This document shows positions 51,572-63,677 of a stretch of 64,000 bases of DNA, piece after piece. The position numbers and the translations under genes were made by a program. Below the pieces are notes generated by a model, which worked only from the letters and a program-made list of their open reading frames with translations, did no database searches and was not told the origin of the DNA. Location: positions 1,116,501 to 1,180,500 of the forward strand of contig CM061097.1 in the NCBI GenBank assembly GCA_030770545.1. The letters are read 5' to 3'. Source of the DNA: Macropodus opercularis. Lineage: Eukaryota > Chordata > Actinopteri > Anabantiformes > Osphronemidae. Each line of letters starts with the position of its first letter. The first letter of the stretch is position 1.

Positions 51572-53824
51572 ATGGATAAAGTAGCGTTATTTTTGATTTT
51601 CCTGTTTCAATCTTATCTTCAATGTTTTGGCCAAAATGGAACCAGACCAAACATCGTGATGGTGATGAGCGACGCGTTTGTAAGTATGAACTTGAGTCAT
51701 TTTATTTCTTGAATAGCACTGCTTTGTGCTGTTAGACTGATTTGAGTATGTATCTGTTCATTTGCTGAAGGATGGACGATTGACCTTTGATCCTGGCAGC
51801 AAAGTTGTGCAGCTGCCACATATAAACTACCTGAGGGAGCTTGGCTCCACCTTCCTCAATGCCTACACCAACTCTCCCATCTGCTGCCCTTCAAGAGCAG
51901 GTAAGTGGCAGTTAGTCGCCCTGCAGGTCACAAGATGTTGGCATTGAATGTGGAGTAGTGCTACATAACAATCGTTGTTCCAGCCATGTGGAGTGGTCAG
52001 TTTGTTCATCTCACTCATTCATGGAATAACTACAAGTGCCTCGACCGTAACGTAACCACATGGATGGATTTGCTTGGGGTGAAGGGGTATCTTACCAAGA
52101 TGGTCGGAAAGCAGGACTACACCTCGGGGAGTCACTCCGTCAGGTAGGAACGGCGCAGTCGGCTGTGGGAGTCCGGTATGACTGTCAGCACGGGCAGATG
52201 TATCCAGAAACGCCCGAATCGTCTCTTTAGTGCGTTGGCCTCATATTTTTCTTCCCAGTTTTAATGTGGCGGCATCTTGTTGGTGTTTCTTTGTGCGTGT
52301 GCCCGTACAATACAGTAATCGCGTCGAGGCCTGGACACGAGATGTGCCGTTCCTCCTGCACCAAGAGGGCCGGCCTGTCGCCCAACTGGTCGGGAACATG
52401 TCAACAGTAAGAGTCATGGAAAAAGACTGGAAAAACACAGAGAAGGCAGCACAGTGGCTCCGCCAGAGGGCAGCATCCTCCCATCAGCCCTTTGCTCTTT
52501 ATGTTGGTCTTAATCTGCCTCATCCTTATAAAACCGAGTCCCTGGGCCCTACTGCCGGAGGATCGACCTTTCTGACTTCACCCTACTGGCTTAAAAAGGC
52601 ATGTTCTTCAGTGTGACAGCTCGGTTTGAACGTCCTGCACAATTTGCCTTGTTAGGAATGACAAAGAAATCTTCGTTTATTCCTTCACTCAGGTGTCGTA
52701 TGACGCCATTTCTGTTCCTAAATGGCTTCCTATGTCTGCTATGCACCCAGTTGACTACTACTCCACCTACACCAAAAACTGCAGTGGTGTGTTCACTGAG
52801 GATGAAATCAAAAACATTCGGGCCTTCTATTACGCCATGTGTGCTGAGGCAGATGCAATGCTGGGTTAGTTGATCACGGTAAATCACCACAGGCCAGTCT
52901 CATCTGTAGTCCAGAGGATAGCGTGTGTTTTTTTCCACTGTCTCACCAGGCCAGATTATTTCAGCTCTGAGAGTGACGGGACTCCTTAATAACACGGTTG
53001 TGATCTTCACGGCTGACCACGGGGAGCTGGCCATGGAGCACCGGCAGTTCTATAAGATGTCCATGTTCGAAGGCAGTTCCCATGTTCCCCTGCTCATGAT
53101 GGGGCCTGGTGTGATGTCCGGCCTGCAGGTCAGCCAGCTTGTGTCTCTGGTTGACATATATCCCACTGTGCTAGGTGAGTATGTAGAACCTCCGCAGTGC
53201 TCGGTATGCATTCTAGTGTTTTAATCTCTTAATACTTTTGCATTTTTCAGACCTTGCTGGAATTTCACCAGTATCAAATCTCAGTGGCCACTCACTCCTT
53301 CCTCTGCTGTCACCGCGCACTGCGTCGTCCAAGAGCAGCCGTCCAGACTGGGTGCTGGGTGAATATCATGGTTGTAACGTCAATGCCTCCACATACATGT
53401 TAAGGAGGGGACGATGGAAGTACATCACCTATGGAGACGGCCTGAGTGTCTCCCCACAACTTTTCGGTGAGTTTCTATTGGTGTGTCACTTCGTGTGATT
53501 GAACAAAAGCCACCAACGAACATACTCTGTTTTCCTTTTCCTGTTTTAGACCTTAAGCAAGATAAGGACGAACTTCACAATGTGGTTCTCAGATTCCCAG
53601 ATGTTCGAGCACAGCTGGACAAGAAATTGCGTAGCATTGTGGACTACGCAGGCGTCTCTACCGCTGTTCATCTGTATAATAAAAAGGCATTTGGTGACTG
53701 GCGTGACAGTCTGGGGACAAACTACAGCACGGTCATCGCTACTCTGAGGTGGCACGTGGACTGGCAGAAAGGGGCAATAGCCAATGAGAGAGCTATTGAC
53801 AAGTGGCTCAGTGGGTCTGTGTGA
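51572..53824 (+). CDS. arsk: Arylsulfatase K (lysosomal glucuronate-2-sulfatase), 8 exons, 522 aa
   Basis: A lysosomal sulfatase that removes 2-O-sulfate from glucuronate during breakdown of heparan and chondroitin/dermatan sulfate. Exons: 51572-51679, 51771-51900, 51984-52143, 52316-52598, 52693-52864, 52950-53174, 53251-53466, 53550-53824; 1,569 nt, phases consistent. The first ~21 residues are a hydrophobic signal peptide ('LFLIFLFQSYLQC'). D34 and D37 ('MSDAFDG') are expected metal ligands. The sulfatase signature C-C-P-S-R starts at residue 74, the Cys that becomes formylglycine (human Cys80 by my offset of six). 'ADHGELAMEHRQF' supplies further active-site Asp/His. Several N-x-T/S sites, including NCS and NAS, suit lysosomal glycosylation. 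The frame is intact to TGA. The intron after exon 4 appears to use a GC donor. Human ARSK is 536 aa in 8 exons, so size and structure agree. Confidence 0.97.
51882..51896 (+). other. arsk: arsk formylglycine motif C-x-P-S-R
   Basis: Codons for C-C-P-S-R near the end of exon 2. The first Cys (51882-51884) is the residue that the formylglycine-generating enzyme converts in type I sulfatases. The following Ala codon is split by the intron 51901-51983. Confidence 0.9.
52599..52692 (+). other. arsk: arsk GC-AG intron (94 bp)
   Basis: Exon 4 ends CTT AAA AAG and is followed by GCATGT. The next exon begins GTG TCG TAT after ttcactcag. Reading straight across in phase 0 gives 'YWLKK' joined to 'VSYDAI', matching the family ('YWLEKVSHDAI' in human as I recall). 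No GT donor nearby keeps this frame. AAG|GC is the strong-exon context typical of U2-type GC-AG introns. Confidence 0.8.
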
Positions 53825-54543
53825 TGGTTTACAGCACAGTGACGGTGGAGGATTAATGAGCTGGACTTGATTCAAGGATTCAAGACTTAAAAACAGTGAA
53901 AAACAGGAATGACTCTAGATTAGTTATATTTATATTGTTAGAACAGGATCAGTCCTACCTGACTAAACATAAACTTTATTCACACGTCACATGAAGTATA
54001 ATAAATCTTTTATTATTGTTGTTGGGTGTTTTCCTGGTTCTGTAAATTTTCTCTCTCCAAGGAATCTTATTTTGAAGGGTTGGTGTCGCTACTTCTCTTT
54101 TACTTCCGTGTCACCAACCAGTGGAGGAGGAAGGTTGTCAACGTACACTAAACACAGGTGGCTCCAAGTTTCATAGCCGTTTGAAGTTCAACGTAAACAG
54201 CGAGGTACATTGAATGTTGTGTAGATTAAAGGCTGACACTCTTTGTGAGTCGTTAGCTGGTGACACACCGAACCTGACGAACGCAGCTGGCGCTGCTTTG
54301 TTTTTAGCTAGTTAGCTCTGATAGCCGGTGTTTTAAGTTTACTTTCTTGATTTTGCTCTCCCGAAAGTCTCTACAGCTCGTTAGGTATGTGAAGCGTTTG
54401 CAGCGCATTGAAAGTTAAGTAGTGACAGAGTCAACACAGGTTGCCTCTAAGCTAATCGTGCATTTAAGCTAACAGCTGCTCTTTGGGAATTACGTGCTGT
54501 AACTTGTTCTTTCTGTGTCTTGTTGAACTCAGATCATCACAAC
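53825..54543 (+). other. arsk 3' end and skic3 promoter/5' UTR
   Basis: A 719-bp gap holding the arsk 3' UTR (poly(A) signal AATAAA at 54000-54005), then the skic3 promoter. A non-coding first skic3 exon probably ends at 54384 (donor gtatgt). Intron 54385-54532 then leads into the exon with the ATG (acceptor ctcag at 54532). The transcription start is not identifiable but must lie between about 54020 and 54380. Confidence 0.6.
54000..54005 (+). terminator. arsk: arsk polyadenylation signal AATAAA
   Basis: Canonical AATAAA 176 bp after the arsk stop, followed by a T- and GT-rich stretch at 54006-54050 as expected for a downstream element. Confidence 0.8.
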
Positions 54544-57500
54544 ATGTCTAATAAAGAAGTGAAAGCGGCACTGAAAAGTGCCAGAGACGCCATTAAAAAC
54601 AAAGAGTTCAAGGAGGCACTAAAACACTGCAAGGTAATCTATGCCCCACGCTTTTAATAAGAGGATTTACAGTTGCACTCAAATATTCAACCCCTCAGTG
54701 CAAATGAGGTCACAGCTCACTCGGGAACAGTTACACACCATTCTCCAAGTTAAACACAGGGCCTTTACAAAAGAACATCTTAAACTGTATGCAGCGTTCC
54801 TCTAGGTTCTCAGGCCTTTTGCTTCCGCCACACAGTTGAAAATGTTCTACATTTTGCCACAATCATAGTTTGAAAATTTACCTTGAACAATTGTGGGAAA
54901 CTGCACATACGTTCTTGACCACTGATATGAAGGTGGTTGCAGGAATGTGGTTACTGAATAGGGTGTATTTGTCTCTTGGTTGTAGGCTGTTTTGAAACTG
55001 GACAAGAACAATTACAATGCGTGGGTGTTCATCGGCCTGGCAGCCAGTGAACTTGAGCAGCCAGATCAGTCACAGACAGCCTATAAAAAGGCAGTTGAGC
55101 TGGAGCCTGATCAACTACTGGCGTGGCAGGTAAGATACAGAAGCTTGGTATAAAGTCCCAGTGGACTCACTTATCTTACCGTCAAACCAATCTCTTTGTA
55201 GAGCTAAAGTTACAACATATCTGTATGTGTAAGCAATATCTAATGACTATGTGTTTCAGGGCTTAGCAAACCTTTATGAGAAGACTGATCAGTGGGATTT
55301 CAAAGTAGAGTTACCCAACGTCTATGAAAAGCTCGTTGAGCTGTATGCTGGGTAAGATGTCATGTTAACATTCAACGAAAGCCTCCTGTGCAAATGTTTT
55401 GATTAGTTTCCCACTTTGATTTGTGGTGTTACTGACTTTGTTTTCCATGTGCAGCTCAGACAAAAACAAATGTTATGAAGTGATCAACAAGCTGTCAGAT
55501 AATTATCAGTCTGACAAAGAATATTTAAAGGTATGTGACTTTAAACAAGTGGTTTGAAACACTAGCTAGAGTGCTATGTTGTTGTTTTTTTAAATCATTA
55601 AATTCTCATTTGTATCTTTTTGAACAGCTGGCAAATATTTGGCGTCAGCTCATTCAGCTAAAAGAGGAAGAGGCCGTGGACAAGAAAGAGTTACTGCAGC
55701 TGTGGCAACAGATGACCCAGCATCTCTCTGCCTGCATCAATGAGGAAGAGCAGGACAAGGAAACACAACAGCATGTAAGATTTACCCAACACATATGGCT
55801 TCATCCTGTGTACTGGATATGTTTGTGTTTATCATCTCTCCATTGATAGCAGTTTATTTGTAATAATTAGCTCATCACAGCTTTCGAAAAGACCATGGTT
55901 CTCATGGATCCTGTCCCGGGAGAGGAACACAAGAAGGTCTCTGCAGACTATGTTAAATGCCTTTCTAAGGTATGCACACCTTCCCTTTATTTGTGTTACC
56001 TTCAGAGAAACGAAGGGACGTGTGACTGTTTCACATGCTTATGAGTGGAGATAACCTCATTCTTAACGGTGCATAATTAATTGTTTCCCTTATTTGTGTA
56101 TTCATTATGAATGTGCTACTAGCTGACAGAGGAAGACGTCAAAATGAAAGAGGCATGTGAGACGATGTTGGCTCTGTACCCCAACGAAAGTTATCCGCTT
56201 GAAGTCCTTTGTTCACATTACCTCAAAACAGGTAAAATACCTCTATTGGTTCTTACCTCAAAGAGATTATTTTTAAATAGCAAAAGAAGAAGTGACGCTA
56301 ATAGGTATGTTACATTTCTGTTTGAAGATATTCTGAGTGAGGATGCATTTAGTTGTTTCTCTCGGCTACTGGATCTGGCCCCTAACAACGGCTTAGGTCA
56401 CGTGGGTCTTGGCACTAAAGCGCTCCACGAAGGACGGTATAAAGAAGCTGTTACTGAGCTTACTGAAGGTTAGTTTGCTCATCAACAAGTGATGTGTTCT
56501 CTCTGAGTATAAAAGGCACCTGAATGCTGATAGATAGAGCAAATAATACTCGACCTCTGCTTTATCAGGGCTGAAAAGGATGAGCTGCAGCACAGGATGG
56601 TACAATCTGGCTGAAGCTCAGTTTAAAACACACAGATACTCAGACAGCGCTGCATCATGCTCCCAAGGTATGGGCCGTGTTCTTATCACTAGTTATCCAG
56701 ACGACTCCACGAAAGTATGAAACAGCTGGTCCAGTGTAAAAGACTTGCTCTAAGAAGACGTCAAATTTTCTGTTTTTTGGCCAAAGTGCCGTATACTGGT
56801 CACAAGGCAGCAGCACAAAGACCCAAACACACTTACATTTGCTTGTTTCCTTTAGGTCTCACAGTGTGTGTTCCTCAGGACAAAGAGCTCAGGGTCAAAT
56901 TGCTTAGACTGAAGTTTGAAACTTTAGTCAGAAGTGTAGATGAGAAAGCTGCAGACAAAGCGTTGGAGACATTTACACAGGTATTGAAAGTGACTAATAC
57001 TATGAATCTGCTATTTAGCATTTTGCATGTCTTGTACTTAAGTGCAAGTGTCCTCTTAGTTAATTATTATTCAGTTCAAGTCAAAGCATTAATTCTGAAT
57101 GTGGAATGATGGGATAATGTTTTTGTGTCTGTCTGTCTGGTCTTAGATTCCAGACGCTGGAAAGGACCCACTTCTATTAGCCCTTAAAGGTCGGGCTCAC
57201 CTTAACAATGGACAAACTGATCAAGCACTTAAGGTTGAAAAACTTTAACCTTCTGAATTCTGTGTAAAATCAGTTCATGATAAGATTGGAACATGCTGAA
57301 CAAATACATAATTTAAAATAGACCTTTTACATTACACTGTTGGATGAAATGAAAATGTGGATTCCAGATGGACTGAATAAAACCTTTGTGTCTACCACAG
57401 ATCTCTTCTGAACTGCTGGCGTCCAACCCAAACCTGGGCCAGGGGTTTGCTCTCAGAGGATTGATACACTTAGCTGAAGGACAGCAGCAATTAGCAGAGC

Positions 57501-59115
57501 AGAGGTAAAAATTCTCTCTTTTGTGGGCATGTTTTTTCTCTGTTGAACTCCACTGGCTTGAACTTGTAAAACTTTTCATTTGTATTATATAAAATGATAC
57601 AGATCTGATCATTACATTTTACTTTTGTTGTGTAGTTTCCTGAAGGCAGTTAGCAAGAGCCCGGAATGCGGAGAATATTATTTCCTTCTGGGGCGACTCT
57701 ACTGGGATATGGGAGAAGAGACGCGTAAAGACAGAAGCAAAGCCCACACACACCTGCTAAAAGTTAGTACAGTTATTATCTGGATGTTTGAATTTAAATT
57801 AGGATAACACTGCAGTATTAAAAGCAGGAATGGTCCAGCTGATGGACAACTAGGTGAGATACCACTAGATATGATCAAGTGAAATCAAGTGTAGTTTTAA
57901 TGATTCATTTGTCTGTTTCAGGCTGCAAAGTTGGATCCATACCTCGGGAGCACATTCCGCTACCTTGGGCATTATTATCAGGAGGTGGCAAAGGATCATA
58001 GCCGTGCACGAGGCTGCTATAAAAAGGCCTTTGAGTTAGACAACGACGATGCAGAGTCTGGAGCTGCCTCAGTTGACCTCAGTATGAAGCAGGGCGATAT
58101 GGTGAGTGGTGGAAGCACTGTTTCTCCCTGTGCTCAGGACTCTGCCTTCTTTTTTATACTCTACCTTTGCTTTTCCTTCAATAGGACACTGCCCTAGAAA
58201 CACTTCAGTCTGTCATAGTGAAAGCTACTCCTGGCTCAGCTAAATGGGCGTGGATGAGAAGAGGGCTCTACTACCTGAAGGTTGGAGAGCATCAACAGGC
58301 CATATCTGAGTAAGAATACGACCAGACGATACATTTTTATTAAATTTATCTCAGTTTAGGGGCATAACTTCAGTTATTTTGTGTTTACAGCCTGCAGGCT
58401 GCTCTGAGAGCAGACCCTGAGGACTGGGTGTGTTGGGAGTGTTTAGGTGAAGCTTATCTAAATCGCCGGAGCTTCACAGCAGCTCTAAAGGCCTTTGGGA
58501 AGGCCCATCAGCTTCAGCCCTCCTCCATCTACAGTGTGTACCAAGCTGCTGCAATCAAACAGATTCTGGGCAAGTTCAAGGAGGCAGTCACAGAGTACCT
58601 GCAAATCACAGCACAGCAAGACTATGTTCCTGCACTGAAAGGTTGTTGCATTATACTGTAATCACTCACGCCGTTAGTCTTGACCTGGACTCTTTATTTG
58701 ATTTGAGTTGTCTGTTGTTTAGGTCTCGGTGAGTGCCAGCTGTCACTGGCAAAAAGTTTAATGGAGGATTGCAGGGATGGAGGAGCCATTGACCTCGTTC
58801 AGCAAGCTATACAAAACCTTTTTCGGTAGACTGGAAGCTTCCTCGTTCTTGCAAATATATGAAAAGTAATCACTCTCCTCTTGATGTCATTTCCATTGTC
58901 ATCTCTCCATGCTTTGGCTTTGTGCTCTCCAGAGCTGTACAACTGCGTCCAGACTTGTCCTGTTTGTGGAAGCTGCTGGGAGATGCTTGCACCACAGTCA
59001 GTGCTGTGTCTCCAAAACGAGCCCAGGTTCTGGTGCCTGGCCCACTGGCCGGTCTGGATTGCAACAGCGAGAGCCACAGACTCAACCAAGCCCAGACACT
59101 TCAAGTTGGTGAAAG
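54544..59115 (+). other. skic3: skic3 coding exons 1-18
   Basis: 54544-54633, 54986-55129, 55260-55351, 55455-55530, 55628-55774, 55871-55969, 56123-56231, 56328-56468, 56569-56667, 56856-56980, 57147-57233, 57401-57504, 57636-57762, 57922-58101, 58185-58309, 58391-58641, 58723-58825, 58933-59115. They encode the N-terminal TPR arm. The exon 7/8 junction (56231 to 56328) was chosen because it best preserves spacing with the human protein as I recall it. The intron between them is itself open in frame (see findings). The 352-bp intron 54634-54985 holds nothing recognised. Confidence 0.88.
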
Positions 59116-62100
59116 GTACAGACACTTGTCAAACTCGGCACACTGTAGCAGAATAGATTGTGCATGTGTTGGCAATGTTTGTTGCCCTTGGGTAGCGTGT
59201 CTGCCCCTCACAGCCAAGCTTAACATTAAGTGCATTTTTTTGGTTGCAGGTGTTATGCTCATGCTTTGAAGCTGATGTCAGAGGTTCCCAGCCTTTGGTA
59301 CGACCTAGGACTTAACTACTATCATCAGGCCTGCTTACCATGTGCTACAGAGGAAGACCGGAGCTCTCAGCCTCTGGTCCTAGAGAAGGCCCAGCAGGTA
59401 ATTCACTGATCCTACGGTACGGTTGTGCGTTTGTTCCTAGAATTGGTTTCTGAAGGGTTTCTTTTCTCTTCTCAGTGTTTGAAAAAGGCTATCATGATGG
59501 ACAGTGGAAACCACATCTACTGGAACGCACTGGGGGTGATTTCCATGAGCAAAGGTAACAATAAGCGTCTTCAGTCCTGTAAAAACATTTTATCTAGCAG
59601 TGTTCCATCAAGGGGACAAATATTCCATCGGATTGGCCAATATGTACTGAAGTGTAACACATCAGTATTAAAACACATACTGCAGTGTGAAATAAAAAAG
59701 ATTCCAAATCCGAAGCCATCTTACTGCCTCTGCTCAGCTTTTCTTTACTCCTAAAGACATTACACCATAAGCCACAATAATACTAATAAAAGATGAACAG
59801 AATTACTGCTGGTCTGGTATAATAAACATGAAAACATGTCAGGGTTATTAGTTTTAGCTAAATAAGATGCTGATAGTATTCCTTCTACTTGTAGTTGATT
59901 ATTCTCGGACTAACTGTTCCATTGTGTTTTTTTTCTCTGTCACATCAGGTCTTGAAAACTTTGCTCTGGCGCAACATTGCTTCATCAAGTCCATAAATGA
60001 GTCAAATGTATGAAGAGCACATTTGTTATGATGATGTCATTTTCTGATGTTTTTGGCCTTCAACATTTCTTAACGTTTTATTACAGAATGTTGTTGCCTG
60101 GACAAACCTTGGTACCCTGTATCTGAAGAAGGACAACATAGAGGTGTGTGTGTGATACAGTCTGCATTTATATTTTATTGTTTTTATCAAAACTGGCTCA
60201 TAAAGTCTGATTTCATTTCTTTAGCTTGCACATGAGGCCTTCAAGATTGCACAGTCCTTGGAACCTCTGTATGTGAACTGCTGGATTGGACAGGTACGCA
60301 GATTTCCTCAGCACTTTACCAAACAATGGAGTCGTGGAGCAATATTTTAAGGGAATCTATAATTGCAGCATGTCAGCGAAACAGGCGCTGTAGGGTGCTA
60401 CTGCATGCGCACACGCTCGTATGTAACGCACACAATGTCAGTGAAACGTAATAATCTTACCTAGTTATCCCTCTTATGTAATATACAAGTGAGATATATA
60501 ATCAGATAAAGAATGTGAAAAACACGTTTGTTTGATGGAATTCAGCTCAAGGCTTAATTAGGCTGAAAGCAGCATATGTGTGAACTGTCTTTTACTTCTT
60601 AGTCTGTGTAAATCAAACTGTATCTCTTTGTTTTAGGCGCTGATAGCAGAGCGAGTGGGAAGCTATGACACCATGGATCTATTCAGGCACACTACTGAAC
60701 TCAGCACACATGTGCGTGACTGAACTAAACTGATTCGTGATAGCAGTTTAGTCTTTGTTTCACCTCTTGTTAAGCACAGTGCTTTTATTAAGGGACGCAA
60801 CTAAACATAAAGTATAAGTACTTTTGGCCTCACCTTTTGCCGGCAGATGGAGGGAGTGAAAGGTTATGCTTACTGGGTGTGTTCCACGCTGCTGGATAAG
60901 AGCAACAGAGACTCTGAGCTGTACCGCTACAACATAGTCCAGATGAATGCCATTTCTGCTGCTCAGGTGGCACTCAGCAAGTACACAGGTGTGTTTATGT
61001 GTTGGCGTGCTACGGAGTCTACAGGTGTGTTGGTTTTATTTGTGTCATGTGCTGCTGCTTCTTTTGTGCCTCAGAGAGAATCCAGTCTGACCCTGATGCC
61101 TTCATTATGCTGGGCTACCTGAATGAGCATCTCCAGCTGAAGAGGCAGGCCTTACAGGCTTACCAGAGGTGTCTGACTTACACACGTAGTGGTGAAGAAC
61201 CTCACAAAGATGCTCTGCTTTCTCAAACATGACTTTCTTTCCTCAGAGCTGTTGAACTCCTTCAGTCAACATCCTCCACAGAAGAGTTGTCGTTTGCAGT
61301 TGGCAGCTTTGGACGCGCTTTGTGGTAACAACCAGTTGTGTCATTACCGTAGTACTGTTAACCGTCTTTGACTGTACCTACCAAATATCCCAAACTGAGT
61401 CCTTTTTGTCTCTTTGCAGTGCCTCGGGCCAGTGGGAAGAAGCAGTGCACGCTTATAATTCCACTCCATTGCAGGAGCTCAGTGATGTGACTGGGCTGGC
61501 TCTGGCATACTGCAGGGCAGGACTCATCCCAGAGAGCATCAGTGGTGAGGACTGAGAGAAAAGAAGAGACGGTGTCGTTGTGTTTTTGTGGAAGAGAGAA
61601 TGACGAGCTGGTTTGTGTGTGCGTCCATACTGTAGCATATGAACGTGCCTTGGCTGTGGCTTCCAGTGAAAAAGAGAAGGCCTACATCTTGACAGCTCTG
61701 GCTCTGCTGCAGCACCGTCAGGGCAACTTGGACTCGGCCAAGACGCTGCTGTTTAAATGGTGAGTTCTCAGTGTGGTCTAGACCTCAACAGCACAGTTAT
61801 GCTTTGTTGTCTAACTAGTTTTAAAAAAAATGTGTTTGTTGATCTTATTGGTAATATGACCTAACAAAACACCGTCTGACGTGTGTCTTTTTAAGCTGAA
61901 ATGGTATTTGACCTTTAACGTCTTGAATACTGACTGTGTAAAACCTGTTTATCTGCCTGCTTTCTGTCTCCAAAGCTCAATGTTGAAAGAGCCGGTCCCA
62001 GAGTCCTTGCTATGTTTGTGTGCTCTGGGATTGGTCCACAACGATGTTACTTTGGCGACCGCTGCACTGACTGAGCTGCTGAAGCAAGATGCAGCCTCTG

Positions 62101-63677
62101 GAAGTGTTGTAGAGCAGCGATGTCTGCTCACCTGCACCTTGCTGGCCCTGCAGGGCAACTTCAGCGCCGTGCAGAGAGAGGCGTCCAGAGCTGTACACAG
62201 GTACAATGCTTGTTTACATGTGCAATTTGAACAAAGACATATAATGATTGAAGGATTAAGAGCACATATACATTTCTTGTTATATATCATGAAACACATG
62301 AGACCCAACAAAGCCTCTGCCTTGTTCACAGTAATCCTGGAAATCCGTCTCTGTGGGCGCTGCTCTCCAGAGTGATACCACAATACTACCCCAGAAAGGC
62401 CAACGTGAGCCTGCAGACACGTGGACATTGCTTTTTGTTTAGCTGAGCAGCAGTGGGTTTAATGATCAGTTCTAATGATGTGTTCATGTGTTCCAGGGTG
62501 GAGCCATGGCTGGACATGTTGCCTGTCTCTACAGTATGAGCCAGGGAAAGGTAAGAGACTGTGTATATTTTATTTCAAATGGTATTTCTTGTGTTTTCTT
62601 ACACTCTCTTGAATGTCACTGGCATAAATTGCTTTATTTTAAATCCAGCTTGACCTCACATAAACTCTGCATCCTCAATGTCATTCTCCACTAACCACTG
62701 CTTTGTATATTTTTAGGTGGACAGTACTGAGCTGTAGTGTAGTGACTGGTGTACTTAACTGAGTCCATCTAACTTGTGTACCTGCAGAGGGCGGTGTTGT
62801 ACAGTGGCGTGAATCAGTTGGCAACTGGGAGACACTCTGGAGAGGACAATCACAGGAATGCATTGAAGACCATGCAGAGAGCTGTGCTGCTCTGTCCTGG
62901 TGAAGACACACACACTGATGTATTAAATGATCTGACACACAGACTGAAGTCAAATTGATTTTATGTTCAATTTTATGTGTATGAGACACCACTTTCAATT
63001 AATGATGTTCCTCATCTGTACAGTGAATACAGCTTTGTGGTGCAGAGAGGCATGGCTTTGTTTATCCATCAGATAGAAAAGTATAAAGTGGCCACTTCTC
63101 TCTCCGCTCTCAGATGATCCGGCCGCATGGGCTGGGTTAATGGCTGCGTGTCACACAGAAAACACTTCGTGCTACCTTTCCGGGTCTCCTCCTCGCCGAC
63201 AGGGACTGGAGCAGGTTCTCATGTCAGTGGTTTCTGAGAAAGGTGGGTTCATTGGTGCGTTTACTGCGTCTCGTAGCGTGTGCATGCATTTGTGAACCTG
63301 ACCCCTTTCTCTGTTCCAGTGCGCAGCGTGGAGGAGATAGAGCGGCCTCTTGCCCAGTCTCTGGAAGGATGGACGCTGCGACAGGCAGTGACCGGTCTCA
63401 TGCTGGGGGGGCAGCTGGATCAGGCAGACGCCCTCTGCACACAGGTGGGATATGAACACACACACGTTGTTTGTTGCGTCAGTGGAATACTAATTAAATT
63501 GCTTTGTGCTAGGTGCTGAATGTTTCTCCAGAACACCCGGCAGTGATGCTGTTGCTGACACAAGTACAGTGTCAGCGCCTCCTTTTGGCTGATAGCGGTA
63601 CTGTCCTTCCAGACGCCGTCCTAGAGCAACTCAACAACACCGTGATGATGAACCCCACCAACCTTGGGGCTTGGCAT
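54544..63677 (+). CDS. skic3: Superkiller complex TPR subunit SKI3 (TTC37), partial: 36 coding exons
   Basis: The tetratricopeptide scaffold of the SKI complex (with the helicase SKIC2 and the WD protein SKIC8), which feeds mRNA to the cytoplasmic exosome; human loss causes trichohepatoenteric syndrome. The protein starts MSNKEVKAALKSARD and the 36 exons give 1,405 codons with all phases matching. TPR signatures recur throughout: A-W-x-x-L/G and 'YKKAVELEPDQLLAW', 'GHYYQEVAKDHSRA', 'WVCWECLGEAYLNR', 'ARGCYKKAFELDND', 'VVAWTNLGTLYLKKDN'. The human protein is about 1,564 aa, so roughly 150 residues lie beyond the window. The frame is intact with no sign of decay. The ATG is 720 bp downstream of the arsk stop on the same strand. 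Exon coordinates are given in the next two entries. Confidence 0.97.
59250..63677 (+). other. skic3: skic3 coding exons 19-36
   Basis: 59250-59397, 59476-59554, 59949-60007, 60087-60143, 60225-60293, 60637-60711, 60847-60988, 61075-61168, 61247-61324, 61420-61544, 61636-61759, 61976-62200, 62332-62404, 62497-62550, 62788-62899, 63114-63242, 63320-63444, 63513-63677. They encode the C-terminal TPR superhelix that in yeast Ski3 binds Ski8 and Ski2. Several exons are under 80 nt. Introns 59555-59948 and 60294-60636 exceed 300 bp and show nothing else. Confidence 0.88.
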
